Source of the DNA: JAAYCI01 sp964370295
GTDB taxonomy: Bacteria > Bacillota > Clostridia > Oscillospirales > Ruminococcaceae
Assembly: GCA_964370295.1 (NCBI GenBank)
Contig: CAYJIR010000006.1
Span: 21,716-85,715, forward strand
Length of the DNA: 64,000 bases
Direction: 5' to 3'
Position numbers and translations under genes: made by a program. How positions within the stretch are numbered: position 1 is the first letter of the stretch; each line of letters opens with the position of its first letter. This document shows positions 52,037 to 60,370 of the stretch, piece after piece. The notes under the pieces are model-generated. The model saw nothing but the letters and a program-made list of their open reading frames with translations. It searched no databases and was not told the DNA's origin.

Positions 52037-53920
52037 TTAAGCGCCTTCTTCTTGTGGTTCAAACTGGCTATTGTACAAGTCGGCATAAAAGCCTTTTTTA
52101 GCGAGCAGATCTTTGTGGTTTCCTGTTTCCACGATGTCTCCATCTCGCATTACCAAAATCATGTCTGCGTTGCGAATGGTGGAAAGACGGTGTGCAATAA
52201 CAAAACTGGTGCGATCTTTCATTAAGCTATCCATCGCCTTTTGAATGGCTACCTCTGTGCGTGTATCTACCGAGGAGGTGGCCTCGTCTAATATTAGAAT
52301 TTTGGGGTCGGCCAAAATGGTGCGGGCAATGGTGAGCAACTGTTTTTGTCCTTGGCTGATGTTGGAGGCATCTTCGTTTAACATCATATTGTATCCCTTG
52401 GGTAAAGTGCGGATAAAGCGATGTGCCTGAGCTGTTTTGGCAGCCTCAATCACTTCGTCATCGCTGGCGTTGCGCCGCCCATAGCGAATGTTCTCCATAA
52501 TACTGTCTCCATAAAGCCAGGTCTCTTGCAAAACCATACCAAACATAGTGCGCAAATCATGTCGTTTAAGTTCTTTAATGTCTTGATTTCCCACAGATAT
52601 CGTGCCTTCGTTAACATCATAAAAGCGCATCAGCAATTTTACCATGGTTGTTTTTCCGGCGCCGGTTGGGCCTACAATGGCTACTTTTTGTCCCGGATTT
52701 ACGTTTGCGGAAAAATTGTGTACTATGGTTTTTTCGGGCACATAGCCAAAATTGACATGGTGAAATTGTACACTTGCGCTCAGTTTTTGTGTATCCACTA
52801 CACTTTCCACATCTTTTATTTCTTCTTTTTCTTCCAAAAAAGCAAACACGCGTTCGGCGGCCGCAGCCGTTTGTTGCAAAACATTGGAAGAGTTGGCAAT
52901 TTGAGAAAGTGGTTGCGTGAAATTACGCATATATTGAATAAAGGCTTGGATATCGCCCACGGTGATAGCGCCACTTAAAGCTAAAAAACCACCGGCCACA
53001 CACATAAGCACATAGCCAATGTTGCCCACCATTACCATCAGGGGCATCATCATGCCGCTTAAAAACTGGCTTTTCCACGCCGAGGCATATAGCTTTTGAT
53101 TCACCTTAGAAAAGGTTTTAAGGCTTTCCTCTTCCCTGCCAAAGGCTTTTACTACCATATGTCCGCCGTACATTTCTTCCACTTGGCCGTTGGCCTCGCC
53201 TAGATATTGTTGCTGCTGGGCAAAATAAGGCTGGCTTCGCTTCACCACAGCACGCACCAAAACCATAGACAGGGGCAAAATAAGCAAGGTGAGCAAAGTC
53301 ATCCAAACATTGATGGTAAGCATCATAATTAATACGCCCAAAATGGTGGTGATACCGCTGATGAGCTGAGGCATGCTTTGCGTCAGGGTTTGTGTCAAGG
53401 TATCTACATCATTGGTGATGCGGCTTAACACGTCCCCATAGCTGTTACGGTCAAAGTAAGAAAGTGGTAAATTGTCAATTTTGGCGCTGATATCCCGCCG
53501 CAAGCGATAGCCAATTTTGTTGGAGATGCCCGCAAGCAAAAAACCTTGCACAAGCATGAGCGTGGCAGAAACCAGGTAGATGAGCAGTGCCCATAAAAGA
53601 AAGTTACGCACGGCTTCTAAATCAATACTTCCGGTGTTTGATATCATCGCCATAAGGCCTGTTACAATTTCGTTGGTGGCATTTGCCAAAATGCGTGGCC
53701 CAAAAATATTAAATACCGTGGCACCTATTGCCACAAGAAAACAGGCAATAATGGCCGGTACAAAACGCCCCAAATAGGCAAGTAGTTTTTTCATCGAACC
53801 ACGGAAGTCTTTTGCCTTATCGCCGGGCATAAAATTTTGTGGCCCTCTGCCCGCCGGGTCGCGTCTACCCATAGTGCTGTGGGAAGAAGTGCTTGTTTCA
53901 AAAGAGGATGTTTTACTCAT
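52037..53920 (-). CDS. Heterodimeric ABC exporter, subunit with canonical catalytic site
   Basis: A 627-residue half-transporter: a Ser/Thr-rich N-terminal tail of about 40 residues, six membrane helices, then an ATPase domain. Walker A is GPTGAGKTTMVKLL, the signature is NISQGQKQLLTIAR, Walker B plus catalytic Glu is ILILDEATSSVD, and the switch His is in VIAHRLST. The signature reads SQGQ rather than SGGQ, as in many exporters with asymmetric sites. Its ATG overlaps the stop of the upstream partner gene by four bases, so the two form one exporter, substrate unknown (drug or lipid types are common). Confidence 0.95.
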   Translation of the reverse strand: MSKTSSFETSTSSHSTMGRRDPAGRGPQNFMPGDKAKDFRGSMKKLLAYLGRFVPAIIACFLVAIGATVFNIFGPRILANATNEIVTGLMAMISNTGSIDLEAVRNFLLWALLIYLVSATLMLVQGFLLAGISNKIGYRLRRDISAKIDNLPLSYFDRNSYGDVLSRITNDVDTLTQTLTQSMPQLISGITTILGVLIMMLTINVWMTLLTLLILPLSMVLVRAVVKRSQPYFAQQQQYLGEANGQVEEMYGGHMVVKAFGREEESLKTFSKVNQKLYASAWKSQFLSGMMMPLMVMVGNIGYVLMCVAGGFLALSGAITVGDIQAFIQYMRNFTQPLSQIANSSNVLQQTAAAAERVFAFLEEKEEIKDVESVVDTQKLSASVQFHHVNFGYVPEKTIVHNFSANVNPGQKVAIVGPTGAGKTTMVKLLMRFYDVNEGTISVGNQDIKELKRHDLRTMFGMVLQETWLYGDSIMENIRYGRRNASDDEVIEAAKTAQAHRFIRTLPKGYNMMLNEDASNISQGQKQLLTIARTILADPKILILDEATSSVDTRTEVAIQKAMDSLMKDRTSFVIAHRLSTIRNADMILVMRDGDIVETGNHKDLLAKKGFYADLYNSQFEPQEEGA

Positions 53921-56157
53921 GCCAATTCCTCCTTTGAAAGCTGACTTTCTGCAATTTCGCGGTATTCAAGACAGCTTTTTAAAAGCTGTTTGTGTGTGCC
54001 AATGCCCGCAATACGCCCTTCTTCCAATACCACGATTTGTTCGGCATTCATGATACTGGAGACGCGTTGTGCCACAACCAACACAATGCTGTTTTCCGTA
54101 TAGGGTTTCAGCGCTTTGCGTAAGCGAACATCGGTTGCAAAATCAAGGGCAGAAAAACTGTCGTCGAAAATATAGATGGGAGCTTTTTTTACAAGTGCTC
54201 TTGCGATGGCAAGGCGTTGGCGTTGCCCACCAGACACATTTTTGCCACCTTGGCTAAGTTCGCTTTCCATGCCATCATCCATTTTTTCCACAAACTCGGC
54301 CGCTTGGGCAATTTCACTGGCTGTTTGTAATACGTCCTCGCTGGCATTTTCATCACCATAGCGCAAGTTCGATTCTATTGTGCCGCTAAATAAAAGGCTT
54401 TTCTGTGGTACATAGCCAATTTTTTGGCGGAGTTCGTGCACACGCAAATCGCGTACATCCACACCGTTTATTTGTACACTGCCTTCGCTGGCATCGTAAA
54501 AACGGGGGATTAAATTGACTAGGGTTGTTTTTCCTGCACCGGTTGCACCAATAATGGCTGTGGTTTGTCCCGGTTTGGCTACGAAAGAAACCTCACATAA
54601 GGCGTGCTCGTCTGCATTGTCGTAGCAGAAGGTTACATTATCAAAGCGTAGTTCTGTGCAAGGGCCATCGTTTAAAGTTTTTGGGTTTGGGGGATCTTGG
54701 ATACTGATTTCTGTTTTTAGCACTTCGTCGATACGTTCTGCCGACACTTGTGCACGTGGCAGCATAATAAAAATAAATGCGATAAACAAAAAACTCATAA
54801 TGATTTGCATGGCGTATTGCATATAGGCCATCATGTCGCCCACCTGCAGTTGGCTTTGGGCAATTTGTTCGGCCCCTACCCATACAATAAGCAAACTAAC
54901 CACATTCATAATGAACATCATGGCAGGCATCATGGCAGCAAAGGAACGGCTTACAAAGAGGTTGTTTTTTGAAAACTGTTGGTTGGCCTCTTCAAAGCGC
55001 TCTTGCTGGAAATTTTGATTGTTAAATGCGCGAACCACCATCAGCCCGGTGAGGCTTTCTCGTGCCACTTGGCTTAATCTGTCGATAAGCTTTTGCATCA
55101 CTTTGAAACGTGGCATGGCCAAAAAAAACAATACACCGATGACACACAGCACTAAAATTACACCAAGCCCGATTACCCAGCTCATAGTAACAGAGCGTTG
55201 CAATGCCAACACCACACCGCCAATACCCATAATAGGAGCAAATACCAACAACCGTAAGCCCATGGTGAAAAATAGCTGCACCTGTGTGATGTCGTTTGTG
55301 GTGCGAGTTAGTAAACTGGAAGTGGAAAACCTATCCATTTCGGCACTTGAGAATAGGGACACTTTTTGAAAGAGGGAAAAGCGTAAATCGCGTGCTATGC
55401 CGGCGCCAAAACGTGCAAAGCAAAAGCCTGCAACCACCGCACAGAATGCCTGTGCCACACTTAATAGTAGCATCAAAAGGCCGGTTTTTAAAATATATAA
55501 GGTTTGTGTTGTGGCGCTATCGGCGCCATAGGCTTCGTAAATAGCTTGGTTTAACACGGTAGAGATGCCTGTGGTTATATTTTCTGGTGTTTCTTGTGCC
55601 CGTGCAGACATTTCGACAAAATGTTCTTGTGGCAAGCTGATAATAGAAGGTATTAACAAGCTAAAGAGGTTGTAATCAAAATAAGTGGTTTCGCCTTCTC
55701 CCGTGTCTTGTGGATTATCCTGAAGGGGGGAGCTTTGCTGCATAAGAGTGGAAAGAGTTTGCGTAAGGGCATATTCCGCTTTCGCAAAGGCCATATTGGC
55801 TATTTGTAAATGTTCGTCTTCCGCGGTTAATACCATAGCATTTGTACTTGCCGCGTCGGGGAATTTGCGTTCTATTTCTGCTTGCCGCTCTGGGTCTAAG
55901 TCACTGTACAGATGATAGGCATCACTGGCTGCTACAAATTCCTCTTCGTTCATATAGAGGCTTAGCACCGAAAAAAGCTCGGGCTGAATCACCTGTGGTG
56001 CAATATCCTCTATTCCCTGCCGTTGAATGCCTACGTCTACAATATCACTCATAAGGCCCGGCAAACTCAAATCAAAAAAAGCTTGTCCAAGCAGAAAAAT
56101 AATTCCACACAGGATAAATGCAATATATTTTACCATAAAGCGCTTTAAGCGCAACAA
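53917..56157 (-). CDS. Heterodimeric ABC exporter, subunit with degenerate site and large extracellular insert
   Basis: A 746-residue half-transporter, about 150 residues longer than usual. The excess lies between the first and second membrane helices (about residues 35-210), an acidic Gln/Thr/Ser-rich section predicted outside the cell. The ATPase has Walker A GATGAGKTTLVNLI and signature VSGGQRQRLAIARAL. Walker B is IYIFDDSFSALD, with Asp-Ser where the catalytic Glu belongs, and the switch-loop His is replaced (VVAQRVSS). This pairing of a degenerate with a canonical subunit is typical of TM287/288-like exporters. It is first in the two-gene unit. Confidence 0.95.
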   Translation of the reverse strand: MLRLKRFMVKYIAFILCGIIFLLGQAFFDLSLPGLMSDIVDVGIQRQGIEDIAPQVIQPELFSVLSLYMNEEEFVAASDAYHLYSDLDPERQAEIERKFPDAASTNAMVLTAEDEHLQIANMAFAKAEYALTQTLSTLMQQSSPLQDNPQDTGEGETTYFDYNLFSLLIPSIISLPQEHFVEMSARAQETPENITTGISTVLNQAIYEAYGADSATTQTLYILKTGLLMLLLSVAQAFCAVVAGFCFARFGAGIARDLRFSLFQKVSLFSSAEMDRFSTSSLLTRTTNDITQVQLFFTMGLRLLVFAPIMGIGGVVLALQRSVTMSWVIGLGVILVLCVIGVLFFLAMPRFKVMQKLIDRLSQVARESLTGLMVVRAFNNQNFQQERFEEANQQFSKNNLFVSRSFAAMMPAMMFIMNVVSLLIVWVGAEQIAQSQLQVGDMMAYMQYAMQIIMSFLFIAFIFIMLPRAQVSAERIDEVLKTEISIQDPPNPKTLNDGPCTELRFDNVTFCYDNADEHALCEVSFVAKPGQTTAIIGATGAGKTTLVNLIPRFYDASEGSVQINGVDVRDLRVHELRQKIGYVPQKSLLFSGTIESNLRYGDENASEDVLQTASEIAQAAEFVEKMDDGMESELSQGGKNVSGGQRQRLAIARALVKKAPIYIFDDSFSALDFATDVRLRKALKPYTENSIVLVVAQRVSSIMNAEQIVVLEEGRIAGIGTHKQLLKSCLEYREIAESQLSKEELA

Positions 56158-56257
56158 GAGACACTCCCCCTTTCTATGGGTTCTTTACGTATTATGTTTT
56201 AAAATTGTACCCTAGCGATCTTTATTTTCAAGGGGTAAAAAGGGAGTTGCCTATAGT

Positions 56258-56316
56258 GTTTTCGATTTTTAAAAGCCCAAAAAAGGACGAAAACACTGCT
56301 GGAGAATGCATAAGTG
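56258..56316. repeat. Possible degenerate repeat-element core
   Basis: GTGTTTTCG and CGAAAACAC form a hairpin followed by GCTGGAGAATGCATAA, resembling the GTGTTTTCG...CGAAAACACAGTGGAGTGCATCAA core of the elements at 21643 and 63739. Neither terminal repeat is seen. It may instead serve as an end-of-transcript hairpin for queT. Confidence 0.4.
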
Positions 56317-56324
56317 CAGGATTA

Positions 56325-56855
56325 TCATTTGTGCTGAGACAAAGTGTTGTCTTCATCCAAAAGATAATGGCGAAGGAGCCTGTTTTTCTCAATAGCGAGA
56401 ACTAAAAGTGTGCCCAAGACAGAACAACTAATAAACTGGCCCAGCCCTACGCTGGCCATATTTAATAGATACACGGAAAAAGGGGCTTTTGGGGAAACAT
56501 AGAGTACGGTTAGCATGGAGCCTACTACAACGGCATTAAGAAGCACGGGAGGCATACTGGACCAAAGAGCCAGGCCAAAGATACGCATATGCCCCAAACG
56601 CCGTGTTAGCAGTGCTGCAAAAAAAGTTGTGGCAGTGCCCAACACCATATCTATAGGGGCTGAGGCAATTAGGTTGGCCAAAAAACAGCCTAGAGTGACG
56701 CCCCAAATTGCCTGTGGGAAAATCACGGGCAACAGCACGAGAGCCTCGGCAAAGCGGATTTGTACCGGGCCAAAAGAAAGTGGGGCTAAAACAAGGCATA
56801 GGGCAACATAAATGGCGGCAACTAAGCCGGTGCGAGTTAAGTTTTTTATAGACAT
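56325..56855 (-). CDS. queT: Queuosine precursor ECF transporter substrate-binding subunit QueT
   Basis: Membrane S component of an energy-coupling-factor importer for a queuosine precursor. 176 residues with five to six membrane helices and the family segments ALCLVLAPLSFGPVQIRFAEAL and GVTLGCFLANLI. The start behind GGAAAG is chosen over a TTG six codons earlier. The ECF ATPases and T component are not in this window. A preQ1 riboswitch was looked for upstream and not convincingly found. Confidence 0.88.
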   Translation of the reverse strand: MSIKNLTRTGLVAAIYVALCLVLAPLSFGPVQIRFAEALVLLPVIFPQAIWGVTLGCFLANLIASAPIDMVLGTATTFFAALLTRRLGHMRIFGLALWSSMPPVLLNAVVVGSMLTVLYVSPKAPFSVYLLNMASVGLGQFISCSVLGTLLVLAIEKNRLLRHYLLDEDNTLSQHK

Positions 56856-56930
56856 TGTGAGGCTTTCCGGCAAGTAAACCTTGCCTGCTGGTTGATAAAA
56901 CGGTGGGTGGTAATGTAAAGAAATTTGGTA

Positions 56931-58355
56931 TTAATAGGCTTTGCCAAATACCACCATGTGTTTTGCGGGCTTGCCACAAACCACACAGCTATCGCTTAAC
57001 GTTTCCTGCTCAAAAGGAAGGCAACGGCTGGTTAGACCGGCTGTGTCTTTTATTTCCTGTTCACACGCTGCTTCACCACACCACATGGCTTTTACATAGC
57101 CATCATTTGCATGTTGGAGCATTGCCTGCATATTTTGCGCCACAAAGCTGTGGTTGGTTTGGTTTGAGGCGGCTTTTTCATAAATGGATTTTGCCAGTGC
57201 TGCAAGCAAAGATGGAATGTGTGTTTCTAAGTCTGCAAGTGGCACAAAAGATTTTTCGCGGTTGTCGCGTCGAACCAGCACACATTGATCTTTTTCAATG
57301 TCTTTGGGGCCAATTTCAAGCCGAAGTGGTACACCGCGCATCTCCCATTCGCTAAACTTCCAACCCGGCGATTGGTCTCTATCGTCCAGGTGCACACGCA
57401 CAAAAGAAGAAAGGCGCTTTTTAAGCTCATAAGCCTTGTCTAATACGCCCTCTTTATGGGAGGCCACAGGCACAATAACCACTTGGTAGGGTGCTATATC
57501 CGGCGGTAAAACCAGGCCTTCATTGTCCCCATGGGTCATGATGATGCCCCCAATTAAACGTGTGGAAACACCCCAGCTGGTTTCAAATGGATATTGCAGT
57601 TTCCCGTCTCGCCCTGTGAATGTGACATCAAAAGCTTTGGAGAATCCATCGCCAAAGAAGTGGCTTGTGCCCGCCTGTAGGCCCTTGCCGTCATGCATCA
57701 TGGCCTCTATGGCAAAAGTAGCTTCGGCCCCGGCAAATTTTTCACTTTCTGTTTTTTGCCCTTTTAAAAGAGGCATACACAGAGATTCTTCACAAACATC
57801 GGCATAGATATCCAGCATTTTGCGTGTTTCCTGCATGGCTTCCTCGGCCGTTTCGTGGATGGTGTGACCTTCTTGCCACCAAAACTCCCTTGTGCGCAAA
57901 AATGGACGTGTGCTTTTTTCCCAACGCACCACACTGCACCATTGATTATATAAAAGAGGCAGCTGCCGCCAGCTGTGTAGCACACGGCTAAAGTGGTCAC
58001 AAAACAAGGTTTCACTGGTGGGACGTATGCACAAAGGTTCTTCTAACTCTTCACTTCCGCCACGCGTCACCCAGGCAACTTCGGGGGCAAAGCCATTTAC
58101 ATGGTCTTTTTCCTTTTGCAATAAACTTTCCGGTATCAAAAGAGGCATAGCCACATTTTCGTGGCCGGTTTCTTTAAAACGCGCGTCCATGATGCGTTGA
58201 ATATTCTCCCAAATGGCTTGCCCATAGGGGCGTAAAATGGTAAATCCTTTCACACTGGAATAGTCTACAAGCTCAGCTTTTAAACAGATGTCTGTGTACC
58301 ACTGGGCAAAATCTTTGTCGATGGGCGTTATCGCCTCCACCATTTTTTTTTCCAT
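56931..58355 (-). CDS. proS: Prolyl-tRNA synthetase (short, archaeal/eukaryotic-like type)
   Basis: Class II synthetase charging tRNA-Pro. 474 residues with no editing insertion between motifs 2 and 3, which marks the type 3 form. Motif 2 region RWEKSTRPFLRTREFWWQEGHT and motif 3 region GGIIMTHGDNEGLVLPP are clear. A C-terminal Cys-containing zinc-like domain ends GKAY, as in the group. The start follows GAGAGGG. A strong hairpin with T-run lies 57 bases upstream of the start. Confidence 0.96.
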   Translation of the reverse strand: MEKKMVEAITPIDKDFAQWYTDICLKAELVDYSSVKGFTILRPYGQAIWENIQRIMDARFKETGHENVAMPLLIPESLLQKEKDHVNGFAPEVAWVTRGGSEELEEPLCIRPTSETLFCDHFSRVLHSWRQLPLLYNQWCSVVRWEKSTRPFLRTREFWWQEGHTIHETAEEAMQETRKMLDIYADVCEESLCMPLLKGQKTESEKFAGAEATFAIEAMMHDGKGLQAGTSHFFGDGFSKAFDVTFTGRDGKLQYPFETSWGVSTRLIGGIIMTHGDNEGLVLPPDIAPYQVVIVPVASHKEGVLDKAYELKKRLSSFVRVHLDDRDQSPGWKFSEWEMRGVPLRLEIGPKDIEKDQCVLVRRDNREKSFVPLADLETHIPSLLAALAKSIYEKAASNQTNHSFVAQNMQAMLQHANDGYVKAMWCGEAACEQEIKDTAGLTSRCLPFEQETLSDSCVVCGKPAKHMVVFGKAY

Positions 58356-58404
58356 ACTTCCCTCTCTTTTTTGCTCTTTGTTGGTTTTGCTATTGTTCTT
58401 CACC

Positions 58405-58431
58405 GAAAAAAGTGCCGCAAATTTGCGGCAC
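58405..58431 (-). terminator. Terminator between acpP and proS
   Basis: A perfect palindrome GTGCCGCAAA and its complement (58412-58431), followed on the minus strand by TTTTTT. It either ends the acpP transcript or attenuates read-through into proS. Confidence 0.82.
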
Positions 58432-58529
58432 GGCACATTAAAGCTGTGTTTTTCGCTGCACCTGGGCATATTTTAAAATTGCTTTCTGTCCTCGCAGCGG
58501 TTGCTGCCCAAGATTAAAAAAGCAGCGGC

Positions 58530-58766
58530 TTACTCCTCATCGGTATTGGCCTGTATAAAGCGAACGATATCACCCACTACACGAAAATTTTCGATTTGTT
58601 CGTCCGGTACTTCAAGGCCGAATTCATCTTCCACAGACATTACAAGGTCCACTACGTCTAGGCTATCGGCTTCCAGGTCCTCCACAATATCAGAATCCAT
58701 GGTTACTTTCTTTTCTTCCAAATCAAGCTGTTCACATAAGATTTTTTGAATTTTTTCGAATACCAT
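58530..58766 (-). CDS. acpP: Acyl carrier protein
   Basis: A 78-residue acidic helical protein carrying the acyl chain in fatty-acid synthesis. The 4'-phosphopantetheine attachment site is Ser35 in EADSLDVVDLVM. No fatty-acid synthesis genes flank it. Confidence 0.96.
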   Translation of the reverse strand: MVFEKIQKILCEQLDLEEKKVTMDSDIVEDLEADSLDVVDLVMSVEDEFGLEVPDEQIENFRVVGDIVRFIQANTDEE

Positions 58767-58832
58767 AATACCCTCCTAAATGCCATTTTTATCCGCATTT
58801 GAATAAAAATAGAAATTTTAAAGTTTGTGTTG

Positions 58833-58861
58833 ATAGTATCGCCTTTTTAATCACTTGTCAA
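58833..58861 (-). promoter_or_regulatory. Promoter of acpP
   Basis: On the minus strand TTGACA (58856-58861), a 17-base spacer and TACTAT (58833-58838). Confidence 0.75.
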
Positions 58862-59036
58862 GATATTTTTGTTTTGTGCATCCATAAAGAGCAAAATTTG
58901 CCTGTTTTTTCTGGATAAGTGGCTTTGGCTTATGGTATACTACAGATAGATACCTCTTTCTTTTTTTATTATGGGGAGAAAAGGGATGTACTGACGTATA
59001 CAAAGGAAAAATATACTTCGAGGGGGAGATTTTACA

Positions 59037-60266
59037 TTGACACATGATATGGCATTTTCTATGTTTCAGGAGGAAAACAAACGACCATTAGCTCTTTTGG
59101 TGATGAAAGGTTGCCAAAATATGGGGCATATGGTGAACGATTATCTTATTAAATGGACAACACAACCTGAAAATGAGCTGCTTAGCACATTCCCCGGCCA
59201 TGGAAAAGATTCATTTATTATCGAGGCAGAGACGCCAAGATTTGGTTCCGGCGAGGGCAAGGGAATTATCCATAGTTCGGTACGAGGATATGATTTATAC
59301 ATCCTATGCGATGTAACCAATTATTCTATCACCTATCCTCTTTACGGAAAAGAAGTACAAATGGGTCCGGACGATCATTTTGCCGACTTAAAACGCATGA
59401 TTGCTGCCGCGGGCAACAAGCCGCACCGCATTACGGTGGTGATGCCTTTTTTGTATGAGGGACGTCAACACCGTCGCAGTGCACGTGAAAGTTTGGACTG
59501 CGCCTTGGCTTTGCAAGAGCTGTTTAATATGGGTGTACACAATATTATTACCTTCGATGCACACGACCCACGTATCCAAAATGCTGCACCGTTGAATAAT
59601 TTTGACTCTGTGATGCCCACATATCAAATGCTAAAAGCCATTTTTCGCTTAAATCCGGACTTGCAAATTGACCCAAAACATATGATGGTGATTTCGCCAG
59701 ACGTGGGGGCGGCCGATCGCAATATTTACTATGCCACCATGATGGGTTTGGATTTAGGGCTTTTCTACAAACGCAGAGATTATTCGGTGATTGAAAATGG
59801 AAGAAACCCCATTGTGGCACATGAGTACTTGGGTGCCAATGTGGCCGATAAAGATATCATTGTGGCCGATGATATCTTAGCCACCGGCGAAAGCATGATT
59901 GACATTGCGCGCGAATTGAAAAAACGCAAAGCAAAGCGCATCTTCTTGGCAGCTACTTTTGGCCTTTTTACCACAGGTTTCGAAAAATTTGACGAAGCAT
60001 ACGAAGAAGGCCTGTTTACACAGGTGTTTGCCACCAATTTAAACTATGTACACCCCAAATTAAAAGATAAACCGTGGTTTACCGAAGTAAATCTTTCTAA
60101 GTATATCGCCACCCTAGTGGCCACTTTATACCACGAACATTCCATTTCGCGCTTGCTAGATCCAAACGATCGTATCGAACGTTTGTTAACAAAACATCGT
60201 CAAGCACTTGTTGAAAATGGTATTGTTGAACAACCGGAAATAGAGGAATATGCACCCGGCTCGTAA
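59037..60266 (+). CDS. prs: Ribose-phosphate pyrophosphokinase, long divergent form
   Basis: Makes PRPP from ribose 5-phosphate and ATP. The 409-residue protein is about 90 residues longer than the common enzyme. The PRPP-binding loop DIIVADDILATGES is intact. FLYEGRQHRRSARESLDCAL and ITFDAHDPRIQNA correspond to the ATP and metal segments of the family, with divergence. The start is TTG 59037, preceded by GAGGGGGAG at eight bases; no ATG is as well placed. The extra length lies mainly in the N-terminal 80 residues and the C-terminal tail. Related long forms are known in Clostridia. Confidence 0.85.
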   Translation: MTHDMAFSMFQEENKRPLALLVMKGCQNMGHMVNDYLIKWTTQPENELLSTFPGHGKDSFIIEAETPRFGSGEGKGIIHSSVRGYDLYILCDVTNYSITYPLYGKEVQMGPDDHFADLKRMIAAAGNKPHRITVVMPFLYEGRQHRRSARESLDCALALQELFNMGVHNIITFDAHDPRIQNAAPLNNFDSVMPTYQMLKAIFRLNPDLQIDPKHMMVISPDVGAADRNIYYATMMGLDLGLFYKRRDYSVIENGRNPIVAHEYLGANVADKDIIVADDILATGESMIDIARELKKRKAKRIFLAATFGLFTTGFEKFDEAYEEGLFTQVFATNLNYVHPKLKDKPWFTEVNLSKYIATLVATLYHEHSISRLLDPNDRIERLLTKHRQALVENGIVEQPEIEEYAPGS

Positions 60267-60370
60267 TAGGGGTTTAATGAAATGGATCAAGAAAATGGGT
60301 CTTCTCTTTTCTTGGGTTCGATGAATGTGTATTTGATAGGTTTTGGGGGAATATTCAGAGGAGGGTTTTT

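Noticed and set aside
56850..56930. preQ1 riboswitch upstream of queT
   Set aside because: An A-rich CTATAAAAAACTTA segment resembles the 3' part of preQ1-I, but it lies inside the coding start and the upstream loop sequence does not match.
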